Source: an uncultured Dorea sp. (lineage in GTDB: Bacteria; Bacillota; Clostridia; Lachnospirales; Lachnospiraceae). From it: a stretch of DNA of 60,733 bases. Below, in pieces: positions 7,124 through 14,369 of the stretch (positions are counted from its first letter, which is position 1; the number at the start of each line of letters is the position of its first letter). Position numbers and translations under genes: made by a program. A model generated the notes under the pieces. The model did no database searches, was not told the DNA's origin, and was given only the letters and a program-made list of their open reading frames with translations. The DNA is taken from positions 1 through 60,733 of the forward strand of contig CAJUBG010000019.1 in the NCBI GenBank assembly GCA_910584575.1, read 5' to 3'.

Positions 7124-8632
7124 ATGATGTATGACGCATTATATGGACGCCAATCAATAGAAAAGAAAGACAGTATATCCGTTGAAAGCCAGCTTGAATA
7201 TTGTAAATATGAAACCCACGGAGACCCTTATATCGAATATGCAGACAGGGGATTCAGCGGAAAGAATACAAACAGACCGGATTTTGAAAAAATGATGTCT
7301 GATATCAAAGCTGGTAAAATCAAGCGGGTTATCGTTTACAAGCTAGACCGTATCAGCCGTTCGATACTAGACTTTGCTAGCATGATGGAAGTATTTCAGA
7401 AATACAATGTAGAATTTGTTTCCTCAACAGAAAAGTTCGACACAGGGACGCCAATCGGCAGAGCTATGTTGAATATCTGCATTGTTTTTGCGCAGCTTGA
7501 ACGGGAAACAATACAAAAACGAGTAACAGACGCTTATTATGCAAGGTGTAAGCATGGTTTTTACATGGGCGGTCGTATTCCTTATGGTTTCCGGCTCGTG
7601 GATACGGTAATTGATAATGTCCGCACTTCCATGTATGAAGAAGTTCCAGAGGAAAGCGAACAACTGAAACTTATTTATTCCATGTATGCCGACCCGTCAA
7701 ATTCGCTTGGTGAAATTATGCGGTATCTTAACAGCCACAGTATCAAACACCTACGGGGTAAAAACTGGAATACCGCAAGGTTAAGTGAAATGTTGAGAAA
7801 TCCCATTTATGTTGAAGCGGATATTGATGTGTACAATTTCTACAAAAGGCAAGGTGCGAACATCTTCAATCCTGCAAGTGATTTTACAGGATACAATGCT
7901 TGTTATCTCTACAGGGGAACGGTCTCAAAAACCAGAAAACAATGCGACCTTGCTGATAAAGAAATTGTGTTAGCGCCACATAAGGGATTTATTCCCTCTA
8001 AGACATGGATAGCATGTCGGGTACGCTGTCTGAATAACCGCCAGTCAACTAAGACCTGCAAGGCTAAAAATTCATGGCTGGTAGGAAAAGTAAAATGTGG
8101 TAATTGTGGTTATGCATTGGTAGTGAGAAAAGCAAAGACAAAACACGGACGCTATTTTGTATGTAGCTGCGTAGGAAACAGCGGAGCTTGCAAAGGAACT
8201 GGTTGTACCATCTATGCCGACGTTCTGGAAGAATATATGCTGAACGTTATCCGTGACAGACTGTCAGAGTTTAAAAAGCTATCCAGTGGAAAAGACGCTG
8301 GGGCAAATCCCCAATTATCAAAAACAAAAATCCGTTTGACACAAATCGACGAGGAAATCAACGACCTGCTTTCAAAAGTAGCAAACGCCAATAGCGTTTT
8401 GATGAAATACATCAATGATAAGATTACCGAGTTAGACACCAAGCGTCAGACCTTACAGGAAGAACTTTTTTCTCTCACCGTTTCTAAAACAGGTGATAAA
8501 ATCGGACAGATAACAGACCATGTAGGGAAATGGGATAAGATTTCCTTTGAGGATAAACAGACAGTCGTTGATACTTTAATCAAAGTAATTAAGATAGCAA
8601 ACGGGAATATTGAAATCACATGGAAAATCTAA
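7124..8632 (+). CDS. Large serine recombinase
   Basis: This 502-residue recombinase has an N-terminal resolvase domain (about 1-150) with the catalytic serine in ALYGRQSIEK, the downstream GFSGKNTNRPDFEKM, VYKLDRISRS and TPIGRAM blocks, and the ERE helix (QLERETIQKRV). The middle recombinase domain contains GRIPYGF and LNSHSIKHLRGKNW. The zinc-ribbon domain shows CGNCGYAL and a later Cys pair, followed by a C-terminal coiled coil. The ATG at 7124 is preferred because GGAGGA lies seven bases upstream; the frame is open to 7088. Being next to the right end of its element, it is the likely integrase/excisionase enzyme. No separate excision factor was seen. Confidence 0.93.
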   Translation: MMYDALYGRQSIEKKDSISVESQLEYCKYETHGDPYIEYADRGFSGKNTNRPDFEKMMSDIKAGKIKRVIVYKLDRISRSILDFASMMEVFQKYNVEFVSSTEKFDTGTPIGRAMLNICIVFAQLERETIQKRVTDAYYARCKHGFYMGGRIPYGFRLVDTVIDNVRTSMYEEVPEESEQLKLIYSMYADPSNSLGEIMRYLNSHSIKHLRGKNWNTARLSEMLRNPIYVEADIDVYNFYKRQGANIFNPASDFTGYNACYLYRGTVSKTRKQCDLADKEIVLAPHKGFIPSKTWIACRVRCLNNRQSTKTCKAKNSWLVGKVKCGNCGYALVVRKAKTKHGRYFVCSCVGNSGACKGTGCTIYADVLEEYMLNVIRDRLSEFKKLSSGKDAGANPQLSKTKIRLTQIDEEINDLLSKVANANSVLMKYINDKITELDTKRQTLQEELFSLTVSKTGDKIGQITDHVGKWDKISFEDKQTVVDTLIKVIKIANGNIEITWKI

Positions 8633-8682
8633 AGCGGATTTTAACCGCTATCTTTTCCCCGGTAATTCTACTCCAATCTTCC

Positions 8683-8694
8683 CGTTTCGGTGAA
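8683..8694 (+). repeat. 12-bp direct repeat at right end of recombinase element
   Basis: This is the second copy of CGTTTCGGTGAA, identical to 6044-6055. The first cotJC codon after it is TCA (8695). Confidence 0.85.
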
Positions 8695-8778
8695 TCATTA
8701 AGAATCGTCCAGGATCACTTAGACAGCAAGAACTTCTACGCCATCAACCCTGAGTTTGATATCCGTCCCCGTGACTAA
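8695..8778 (+). pseudogene. cotJC: cotJC, 3' fragment
   Basis: This stretch encodes SLRIVQDHLDSKNFYAINPE and FDIRPRD before a TAA at 8776-8778, the conserved C-terminus of CotJC. It lacks its own start and is continuous in frame with 5717-6055 once the element at 6056-8694 is removed. Confidence 0.9.
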
Positions 8779-8816
8779 CCTTTAAACTCACAGAATCCAT
8801 CAGAAAAAGTCAAAGG

Positions 8817-8870
8817 GCTGTCGGTTAATACCGATGCTTAGGCCCCTACCGAAAAATAAGCATATCCATC
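8817..8870 (+). repeat. Degenerate intergenic repeat, copy 1
   Basis: It shares an ordered set of blocks with 11567-11617: GGTTAATACCGAT, an 18-19-bp variable spacer, AAAATAAG, then TCCATC. TCGGT/ACCGA inside it forms a small hairpin (8821-8834). The two copies bracket the decayed restriction locus. Confidence 0.55.
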
Positions 8871-8923
8871 AGAAGGCTGCGCTTTTTGGCACATGTTCTT
8901 TCTACGGGATATGCTTATTTTTC
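8851..8923. terminator. Terminator-like inverted repeat between cotJC and hsdR remnant
   Basis: A perfect 17-bp inverted repeat joins 8851-8867 and 8907-8923 around a 39-nt loop. Both arms carry an A- or T-rich outer end (GAAAAATAAG / CTTATTTTTC), so it could end transcription from either side between these convergent genes. Confidence 0.65.
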
Positions 8924-8979
8924 CTTGCTTATATTCGTTCAAACTTCCAACTTCTCTAACAAATCCAAGTTTCTCCTCT

Positions 8980-9892
8980 CTAAACAGATATCACCATCGC
9001 ATTCTCTTTAAACCCATTTTTGATACGTACAAACTTAACCTGTTCGTCACGCGTAAAAATCATACTAAACTTAAAAGGTCTGTCAAACGGCGTCTTCATC
9101 AGATCCAGCACATCTTTGACATACCCATTTTCCACCACATAATCCACCACTTGATTGATAAACTCTATCTGCATGGCATTGGGTCTTTCTTCAGCAATAA
9201 ATGATGAGAATGCCGCATATGCCGATTCTCTGTCCATCTTTGCAATTTTACGAATCAGGATGCCAAAAGGCGTATCACTGTAATGGTTCTCATATTCTTC
9301 TTCCGTTCCCAATTCCTGGGTAAATATGCGCTCTAATTCTTCATAGTCATCCCAGGTAATCGGTTTATTATGTATCAGCTTCTTGATAGAGGGATGCTGC
9401 TTATGGGTTTCAACATATTCATTCACCTTTTTTCTATAATACTGAAAATCCTGCCTTCTGCCCTCTCAAGCGTCCCATCTTCAAAATCTACATAATGAAT
9501 TTTGATTTTTCAGATTTCAGATATTTCATGATGTCACGCAATCTTTTTCTGGTCTCTTCAAACTTTAAAATATCCCTATCCTTCCAGTAACTCTCAGATT
9601 GTATTTCCCTAAGTTTCGGTATCTTTGTCTTTACCTCCGGAATCGACGCACATTCCTTTAACAGTACTGTACTATTTTTCTGTATATGGTTCTTAATCCT
9701 GCCAAAGTTTTTATTTGCTTCCAGCGCCGACAGTATCAGACCGTACATAGAATTGTCAAAATTAACGGCGTTCTCATTAGCTTCACAGGAAGAAACCAAA
9801 GGCGCCAGATGTTCTATGATATCCTCTTTGTCACCTAGCAAAAATACCAATCTGTTATAACCATTCTTTTCAATCGGTTGCCCTTATAAAAT
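8980..9892 (-). pseudogene. hsdR: hsdR remnant, C-terminal part (type I restriction)
   Basis: Two adjacent minus-strand frames together spell the C-terminal region of an EcoEI-type HsdR subunit. The upstream part (to about 9490) contains VLLKECASIPEVKTKIPKL and FEETRKRLRDIMKYL. A frame change follows near 9495, then YVDFEDGTLERAEGRIFSII. A second change occurs in a poly-A run near 9428, and the last part starts NEYVETHKQHPSIKKLI and ends at 8980. The helicase/nuclease two thirds are missing. The pieces have no convincing starts, so the locus is most simply a decaying restriction gene. Confidence 0.8.
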
Positions 9893-9904
9893 GAATAACA
9901 TGCT

Positions 9905-10138
9905 TTATAAATCGCAATCCAATACTTCCTTCTCCGTTTCAAGTAATATCTGAACCAAAACCTTATAATCCAAATACTGTATTCCATATTTCCCAAGATA
10001 AATCTTATCGGACAATTTACTGTTATAGTATACATCCATTGCCTTTTCATAGGAGAATCCGCATGTCTTTGCTAAATATGCTATTATCCTTTCTTCAAGA
10101 TTTTCCTGATAAACACGTTCTAATGTCTCTTCATTCAT
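9905..10138 (-). CDS. Third gene of the DUF3791/DUF3990 module
   Basis: This 77-residue protein starts MNEETLERVYQENLE. The pattern GFSYEKAMDVYYNSKLSDKI followed by YGIQYLDYK is typical of small proteins that accompany DUF3990 genes. The ATG overlaps the DUF3990 stop (ATGA), so translation is coupled. It is acidic and helical with no membrane segment. By position it may be an antitoxin or accessory subunit. No biochemical role can be assigned. Confidence 0.72.
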   Translation of the reverse strand: MNEETLERVYQENLEERIIAYLAKTCGFSYEKAMDVYYNSKLSDKIYLGKYGIQYLDYKVLVQILLETEKEVLDCDL

Positions 10139-10623
10139 ATCTTCATTACCTCATAATATGAGTCGTAATACAACAACTGATTTATCGCTCTTTGACTTAT
10201 AAAAGCAATCTGATCATAATCAGGATACATTCTTATTTCTTTCAGAGCTCTTTCCTTATCCCAAATACCGGATTGGTACATATCCACAACCCTAAACACC
10301 CTATCATTCGCCACTTTGCCCTTGATTAAATCATACCGCGAATAATCTTTCTCTCCATCTCGACATCTGCATACAAAATCAATCCACTCTATTAAATCCT
10401 CTTCAAAACATTTACAAACCAAACCATTAAACTCTTTTGCCATGTTATAAACTGTTACGATTGCTTTACTTGTACCACATATATCAGCCTTTCTCCTCGC
10501 CCATCTTTCAGCCTGTTCCCTTACCGTTGTAACATAAAATCCCCTTCCAAAATCCAGCGGACGAAAGGAATGTTCTATATCCGGAAGATTCACAATCACA
10601 TTTGAGCCATGATAAACAATCAT
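10135..10623 (-). CDS. DUF3990 protein, ADP-ribosyltransferase-like, possible toxin
   Basis: This 162-residue protein begins MIVYHGSNVIV and continues with LDFGRGFYVTTVREQAERWA. The YHGS start and the G-x-GFY-x-T block recall the NAD-binding core of ADP-ribosyltransferase folds, as in DUF3990 proteins. The assignment to an active transferase is inference. It overlaps both neighbours by 4 bp (ATGA on each side), making a coupled three-gene unit. The arrangement of a central enzyme-like protein with two tiny partners fits a toxin-antitoxin or defence module, and it sits in a restriction locus. Confidence 0.75.
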   Translation of the reverse strand: MIVYHGSNVIVNLPDIEHSFRPLDFGRGFYVTTVREQAERWARRKADICGTSKAIVTVYNMAKEFNGLVCKCFEEDLIEWIDFVCRCRDGEKDYSRYDLIKGKVANDRVFRVVDMYQSGIWDKERALKEIRMYPDYDQIAFISQRAINQLLYYDSYYEVMKI

Positions 10624-10835
10624 ATAGATATCCCCCTAACACTAAAATATTCCTTGACATCTTCAATAATATACTTCGTACTTTGTGTATGAAGAATCTC
10701 ATAATTAGGCACCAAAAATCCCATAATGCAATTTGTACTTTTCATGTTTTTATATATTTCCGAAGGATTTCGTTTCCAGTAATTCGCACACGCATGAATG
10801 ATATATACAACAAACGAAAAAGTATCTTTATTCAT
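10620..10835 (-). CDS. DUF3791 protein
   Basis: This 71-residue protein starts MNKDTFSFVVYIIHACANYW. The EILHTQSTKYIIEDVKEYF tail matches the LHT-x4-YI-x2-D pattern of DUF3791 proteins. It is the first gene of the three-gene module, and its stop overlaps the DUF3990 start by 4 bp. DUF3791 genes are often found beside DUF3990 genes, which suggests a dedicated partner and possibly an antitoxin. That role is inferred from context only. Confidence 0.75.
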   Translation of the reverse strand: MNKDTFSFVVYIIHACANYWKRNPSEIYKNMKSTNCIMGFLVPNYEILHTQSTKYIIEDVKEYFSVRGISI

Positions 10836-10872
10836 AACCCACCCCTTTCATGAATCACTATCTCTAAAAACA

Positions 10873-11460
10873 TCATACATTAAGCAAATTTTTAAGTATA
10901 TCTATCTGTTCCCCAATCCTCTGATGCCGTTCCTCAATATCCTCCATAATCTTCCTTGTAGGCGGATATTCCTTTTCCGCCCAGTTTAAGCATCTCAATA
11001 AACAAACCGACAAAAAGTAATTCCGATTTGGCCGTATTCGTAATCCCTTTTAGTCTATCACTGATATTCTCTTTATTCAACGTTCCCTTAAACGGAGGAT
11101 TCGCCAGAATCAGATTATATTTCCCTTCTTCACAATAATCCTTTGACACACTGTCCCGCTTCTCTATCCTCGGACTGCTGACGGAATGAAGCATCAGATT
11201 CATACAGGATAACCTGCACATCGTAGCATCCGTATCATAACCTGTAAACAGAGAAGCCTAATAATGCTCCCATTGCTCGCCAGTCATTTTTCTTCCATAG
11301 TGCTTGCGTATATATTCTGCACAGGAAATCAAAAATCCGGCGGTGCCGCAGGCAGGGTCGCAGATTCTCATATCCACATCAAATCCCTGGCTTCTAATTT
11401 TCTGAAATTCCTCCACCGTACTGCCTGTTCTTCTCAAGCCATATTTGCTCTATCTTATTT
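10873..11460 (-). pseudogene. hsdM: hsdM remnant (type I methyltransferase)
   Basis: One minus-strand frame reads DMRICDPACGTAGFLISCAE (SAM-binding motif I), an in-frame TAG at 11260-11258, then LFTGYDTDATMCRLSCMN, and the catalytic NPPF motif within YNLILANPPFKGT. At LGGKG the frame breaks, and a +1-shifted tail, YPPTRKIMEDIEERHQ, resembles the C-terminus of HsdM proteins and stops at 10873. The gene thus has a nonsense codon and an internal deletion. The target-recognition gene hsdS is absent. Confidence 0.78.
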
Positions 11461-11566
11461 TTTGCACTCTCCGGCAACATACTGTGTACCTCCAATTTAA
11501 TCCTATATCTTTACTTTTATAGTACCAACAATCATATGAATTATCAACAAGATAAATCAAGTCTTG

Positions 11567-11617
11567 TAGGTTAATACCGATTTTAAACTCTAAATCCTAA
11601 AATAAGAATCTCCATCT
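11567..11617 (+). repeat. Degenerate intergenic repeat, copy 2
   Basis: It shares the blocks GGTTAATACCGAT, AAAATAAG and TCCATC in the same order and similar spacing as 8817-8870. It lies between the hsdM remnant and the DUF4180 gene. Confidence 0.55.
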
Positions 11618-11627
11618 AAAACACCAA

Positions 11628-11660
11628 GGGCAAAACCTGCAACATGGTTTTGCCCTTTTA
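11628..11660 (-). terminator. Terminator after the DUF4180 gene
   Basis: GGGCAAAACC (11628-11637) pairs perfectly with GGTTTTGCCC (11646-11655) around an 8-nt loop. It follows the DUF4180 stop by about 25 bp on the minus strand. The T-run is better on the plus side (CCCTTTTA), so it may act in both directions. Confidence 0.7.
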
Positions 11661-11680
11661 CTGGAATCTGTACCTGTCTG

Positions 11681-12049
11681 TTATTGTGTCTCTGTCAATT
11701 TCTGTATCGCCTCATCCCTGGACGCCACGAAAAAGAAGTCTTTCCCGTGATTCGACTCATAGATAAAGTCCTTAAGAGGCTTACTGGTATAATGTGAATA
11801 GTCCCCATAAACAGCGACCTTCACATGATAATTAATAAACTTCTGAAGAATCTCACCCGCTATGCCTGTACTAAGGATGAAGAACTCCTCGCAAATAATA
11901 TTCTTATCTATTACTATGTTTTCTGCATTTGTCTCATACTTAACGGTCATTGCCAGGTCTAAAGCTGACTGTGTATCAGTAATCACCGTCTCGTCACTGG
12001 AAACAACTGCAAGATTAATTCCATTTCTAGTCAAATGTTCAATATTCAT
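11681..12049 (-). CDS. DUF4180 protein
   Basis: This 122-residue protein starts MNIEHLTRNGINLAVVSSDE. The blocks TDTQSALDLAMTVKYET, FFILSTGIAGEILQKFINY and YTSKPLKDFIYESNHGKDF identify the DUF4180 family, which resembles STAS/SpoIIAA-like alpha-beta folds. Function is unknown. The ATG at 12049 has TAGGAG eight bases upstream; an ATG two codons earlier is too close to that site. It is a single-gene unit between a terminator and a GC-rich hairpin region at 12113-12160. Confidence 0.85.
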   Translation of the reverse strand: MNIEHLTRNGINLAVVSSDETVITDTQSALDLAMTVKYETNAENIVIDKNIICEEFFILSTGIAGEILQKFINYHVKVAVYGDYSHYTSKPLKDFIYESNHGKDFFFVASRDEAIQKLTETQ

Positions 12050-12225
12050 AATCATAACTCCTAACTTCATTTGCAGTACAAATTCCAGTTGAGTACAGAT
12101 GATAACACAGGCGCCCCCTTTTGTCAAGCGGCAAAAGGGCGGCACGCCAAAAGCGCCGCCGCCCATGCAAATCCTTCATATAAACAGGTCATGCCTTCCC
12201 TTCCAAAAGGGCAGCCTTCCCCCGC

Positions 12226-12660
12226 CTACTTCAACAGTACAAATACAATCAAAGCCGCAACAATCACAATGGCAATGGCAAGAATGATAATCGGAAGCTT
12301 GGACATCTTCTCATCATCGTCATAGTAATCGTCATCATCGTCATAATCATCGTTGTCATCATAATCATAATCGTCGTCGATTTCTTCCTTGCGCTTGGGC
12401 TTTGGAGTCTGCTTCTTCTTTCCCTTTCCGTCGCCCACAGAAAGCATCTCGTCATACGCCTTGCGCATTTCTTCTTCCCGCTTCTTGCGGACCTTCTTTG
12501 GAGGTATGTTGGAATAAGTCTGTTCCTCCTCATCCTCGTCTCTGCTTTTCTCTATCTTCTTCTGGGGAACCTTAAACTTCTTCTTACAGTTATAGCATAA
12601 GAGATAATTCGGATCCTTTTTCCCCGGCTTTAATTCCTGACCGCATATTGGACATTTCAT
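12226..12660 (-). CDS. Zinc-ribbon, tail-anchored membrane protein with Asp/Tyr-rich linker
   Basis: This 144-residue protein has three parts. Residues 1-25 form a zinc ribbon (CPIC and CYNC). Residues 30-90 are highly charged and rich in Lys and Glu. Residues 92-118 are almost only Asp and Tyr. A final hydrophobic helix (LPIIILAIAIVIVAALIVFV) reaches the C-terminus, so the protein is probably tail-anchored with the ribbon in the cytoplasm. It has its own promoter at 12741-12769. Function is unknown. The acidic Asp/Tyr tract resembles the tail of the cohesin-type protein at 39909-41462. Confidence 0.75.
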   Translation of the reverse strand: MKCPICGQELKPGKKDPNYLLCYNCKKKFKVPQKKIEKSRDEDEEEQTYSNIPPKKVRKKREEEMRKAYDEMLSVGDGKGKKKQTPKPKRKEEIDDDYDYDDNDDYDDDDDYYDDDEKMSKLPIIILAIAIVIVAALIVFVLLK

Positions 12661-12740
12661 CAGAATGTGTTCCTCCTCTTAAATATAGTATAATTACAGT
12701 TCTTCCGTCAACTGACACAGAATTTCTCGCGTATACGGTC

Positions 12741-12769
12741 ATTATACTACATCCGACATAAAATATCAA
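12741..12769 (-). promoter_or_regulatory. Promoter of the zinc-ribbon protein gene
   Basis: On the minus strand TTGATA (12769-12764) and TATAAT (12746-12741) are 17 bp apart, in the gap after the reductase gene. The start codon is about 80 bp downstream behind a GAGGAGG ribosome site. Confidence 0.8.
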
Positions 12770-12786
12770 AACTTTTACAAGATTAT

Positions 12787-14343
12787 TTAAACAAAATATT
12801 TCTCTGCAATCTGTTTAAGCCTTTCTGGCTCTTTTGCATACCACGCGTCATAGGTGGTGTTCTCCTCCTGGACCTTCTGTCCAAGCTCTGCAAAAAACGC
12901 GGGAAGGTCTTTTTCCAGCATTACGCCCAACTGCTGGCCGAAGCGTTCCTCTCCCTCCCTGTCAGAGCCGCCTACATGGACGGTAAACGCCGGCTCAACC
13001 ACGTTATTGACCCGCTTCACACCCCCGTGAAAACCAAGGGTGCCGATCTGATGGGTTCCGCAGGAGGACGTACATCCGGAGATATGGATTCTGGGCAGAA
13101 CTCCGTCTGCAAAGTGATACCTCCTCATCTCCTCAATGAGCTGCCGAAGCACTCCCTGGGAATCACGAAGCCCCACCTGGCAGATGGCTGCGCCGATACA
13201 GGCAACAGAAGTCTCGAAAAGATTCTCTGCACCGTCGTCAGTAATGGAAAGCGCCTTCTTTACCTCGTCTGCATTCAGGTTGATAAAATAAATCGTCTCG
13301 TCCGGCGCCAGTCGAAGCTCGACCTCCTCCATATCCTTGACCGCCTCGTAAATCTCGGCAAATTTCGACGCCTGAGGCACACCGCCGATTGGATGGTAGG
13401 CCACGGCATAGAGTCCCTCCTGCTTCTGGGGAATCACCCTGTCTCCTATCTTACCAAACTCCCTGGCCGCTTCATCCCCTCTGCCGGTCTTTGTAACCGG
13501 ACAGGGACATACATGGAGAGTTAAATCCTCCCCTGCCTTTACCTTCTCAAGCTTTTCAAGATATGCCTTCTTATATCCGTCCACGCCAAGGCTTTCCTGC
13601 ATATATCGGGTTCTCGCCTTTGCCCGGCTCTCATAATTTCCATGGGCAACGAAGGTCTCAACCATGGCCTTCACATAGTACAGCACCTCCGAAGGTGAAA
13701 TCTGCTCTGCAACCTTAACGCCCATACGCGGATTGTTTCCCAAGCCTCCGGCGCTGTACACGTCAAAGGTTCCCTCCGGCTTTGCCACAAATCCCAGGTC
13801 ACGGAAGGTTGCATGAGGCTCATTTGCAGGCGAATTAGAGAAGCACACCTTAAGTTTTCTCGGAAGCTTCACAGTCTTAATCAGGCCAAGGAGATAATCG
13901 GAAACCTCAAGCGCATAGGGCATCACGTCAAAATATTCTCCCTTCTCCACGCCGGATAAAGGGGATACCATAACATTTCTGGGAAAGTCCCCGCCTCCTC
14001 CCCTGGTGATGATTCCCACCTCAAAGGCTTTCTCCATAATTTCACAGGCGGCTTTCGCACTGAGATTGTGGAGTTGTACAGTCTGGCAGGTGGTAAAGTG
14101 TACCTTCTCAATCCCATATTCCTGTATTGCGTCAACAATAAACTTTAGCTTCTCCTTATTAATCCGTCCGCCCGGCAGACGAAGCCTTAACATACTGGCC
14201 TTTCCACCCCTCTGGGCATAGCTTCCGAAGCCGCCGGAAAATCCTTTGTACTCCTTTACGCTTACTTCTTTTGCATAGAACTTATCTGTCATCTCACGAA
14301 ACTGCGCAAGGTCTTCTCTAAATTCTTTTATTATCTCGTCCAT
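12787..14343 (-). CDS. Nitrite/sulfite reductase-type siroheme iron-sulfur protein
   Basis: This 518-residue protein has the two-half ferredoxin-like and siroheme-binding layout of assimilatory sulfite/nitrite reductases. Cluster ligands are CIGAAIC (C-x5-C) and, further on, SGCTSSCG (C-x3-C), which bind the 4Fe-4S centre bridged to siroheme. N-terminal blocks such as RLRLPGGRI and VHFTTCQTVQLHNL support this. The likely reaction is six-electron reduction of sulfite or nitrite; the substrate cannot be told from sequence. The ATG at 14343 has GGGAG eight bases upstream. A TTG at 14373 overlapping ytvI is possible. No electron-donor subunit is adjacent. Confidence 0.85.
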   Translation of the reverse strand: MDEIIKEFREDLAQFREMTDKFYAKEVSVKEYKGFSGGFGSYAQRGGKASMLRLRLPGGRINKEKLKFIVDAIQEYGIEKVHFTTCQTVQLHNLSAKAACEIMEKAFEVGIITRGGGGDFPRNVMVSPLSGVEKGEYFDVMPYALEVSDYLLGLIKTVKLPRKLKVCFSNSPANEPHATFRDLGFVAKPEGTFDVYSAGGLGNNPRMGVKVAEQISPSEVLYYVKAMVETFVAHGNYESRAKARTRYMQESLGVDGYKKAYLEKLEKVKAGEDLTLHVCPCPVTKTGRGDEAAREFGKIGDRVIPQKQEGLYAVAYHPIGGVPQASKFAEIYEAVKDMEEVELRLAPDETIYFINLNADEVKKALSITDDGAENLFETSVACIGAAICQVGLRDSQGVLRQLIEEMRRYHFADGVLPRIHISGCTSSCGTHQIGTLGFHGGVKRVNNVVEPAFTVHVGGSDREGEERFGQQLGVMLEKDLPAFFAELGQKVQEENTTYDAWYAKEPERLKQIAEKYFV

Positions 14344-14369
14344 ACTCCTGTCTCCCATCCTCTTATTTC

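Larger units (their letters stand above)
6056..8694. mobile_element. 2.6-kb serine-recombinase element inserted in cotJC
   Basis: The element lies between 12-bp direct repeats and carries a PIN toxin-antitoxin pair, a small frame and a large serine recombinase whose stop is about 50 bp from the right end. Deleting 6056-8694 joins ...CAG CGT TTC GGT GAA to TCA TTA AGA and restores the CotJC C-terminus (LRIVQDHLDSKNFY) without a frame change. No conjugation or phage structural genes are present. It resembles small site-specific elements that sit in sporulation genes, but whether excision is developmentally timed cannot be read from sequence. Confidence 0.85.

Noticed and set aside
9835..10050. 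A 71-codon minus-strand frame overlapping the triad's third gene
   Set aside because: It is out of frame with the conserved small protein at 9905-10138 and shows no conserved pattern.
12113..12160. GC-rich inverted repeats as a terminator of the zinc-ribbon gene
   Set aside because: CCCTTTTG/CAAAAGGG and GGCGGC/GCCGCC stems are real, but no T-run follows on either strand, so a terminator call was not made.
12976..13524. A 182-codon plus-strand frame
   Set aside because: It is antisense to the siroheme reductase, whose cysteine motifs confirm the minus-strand reading.
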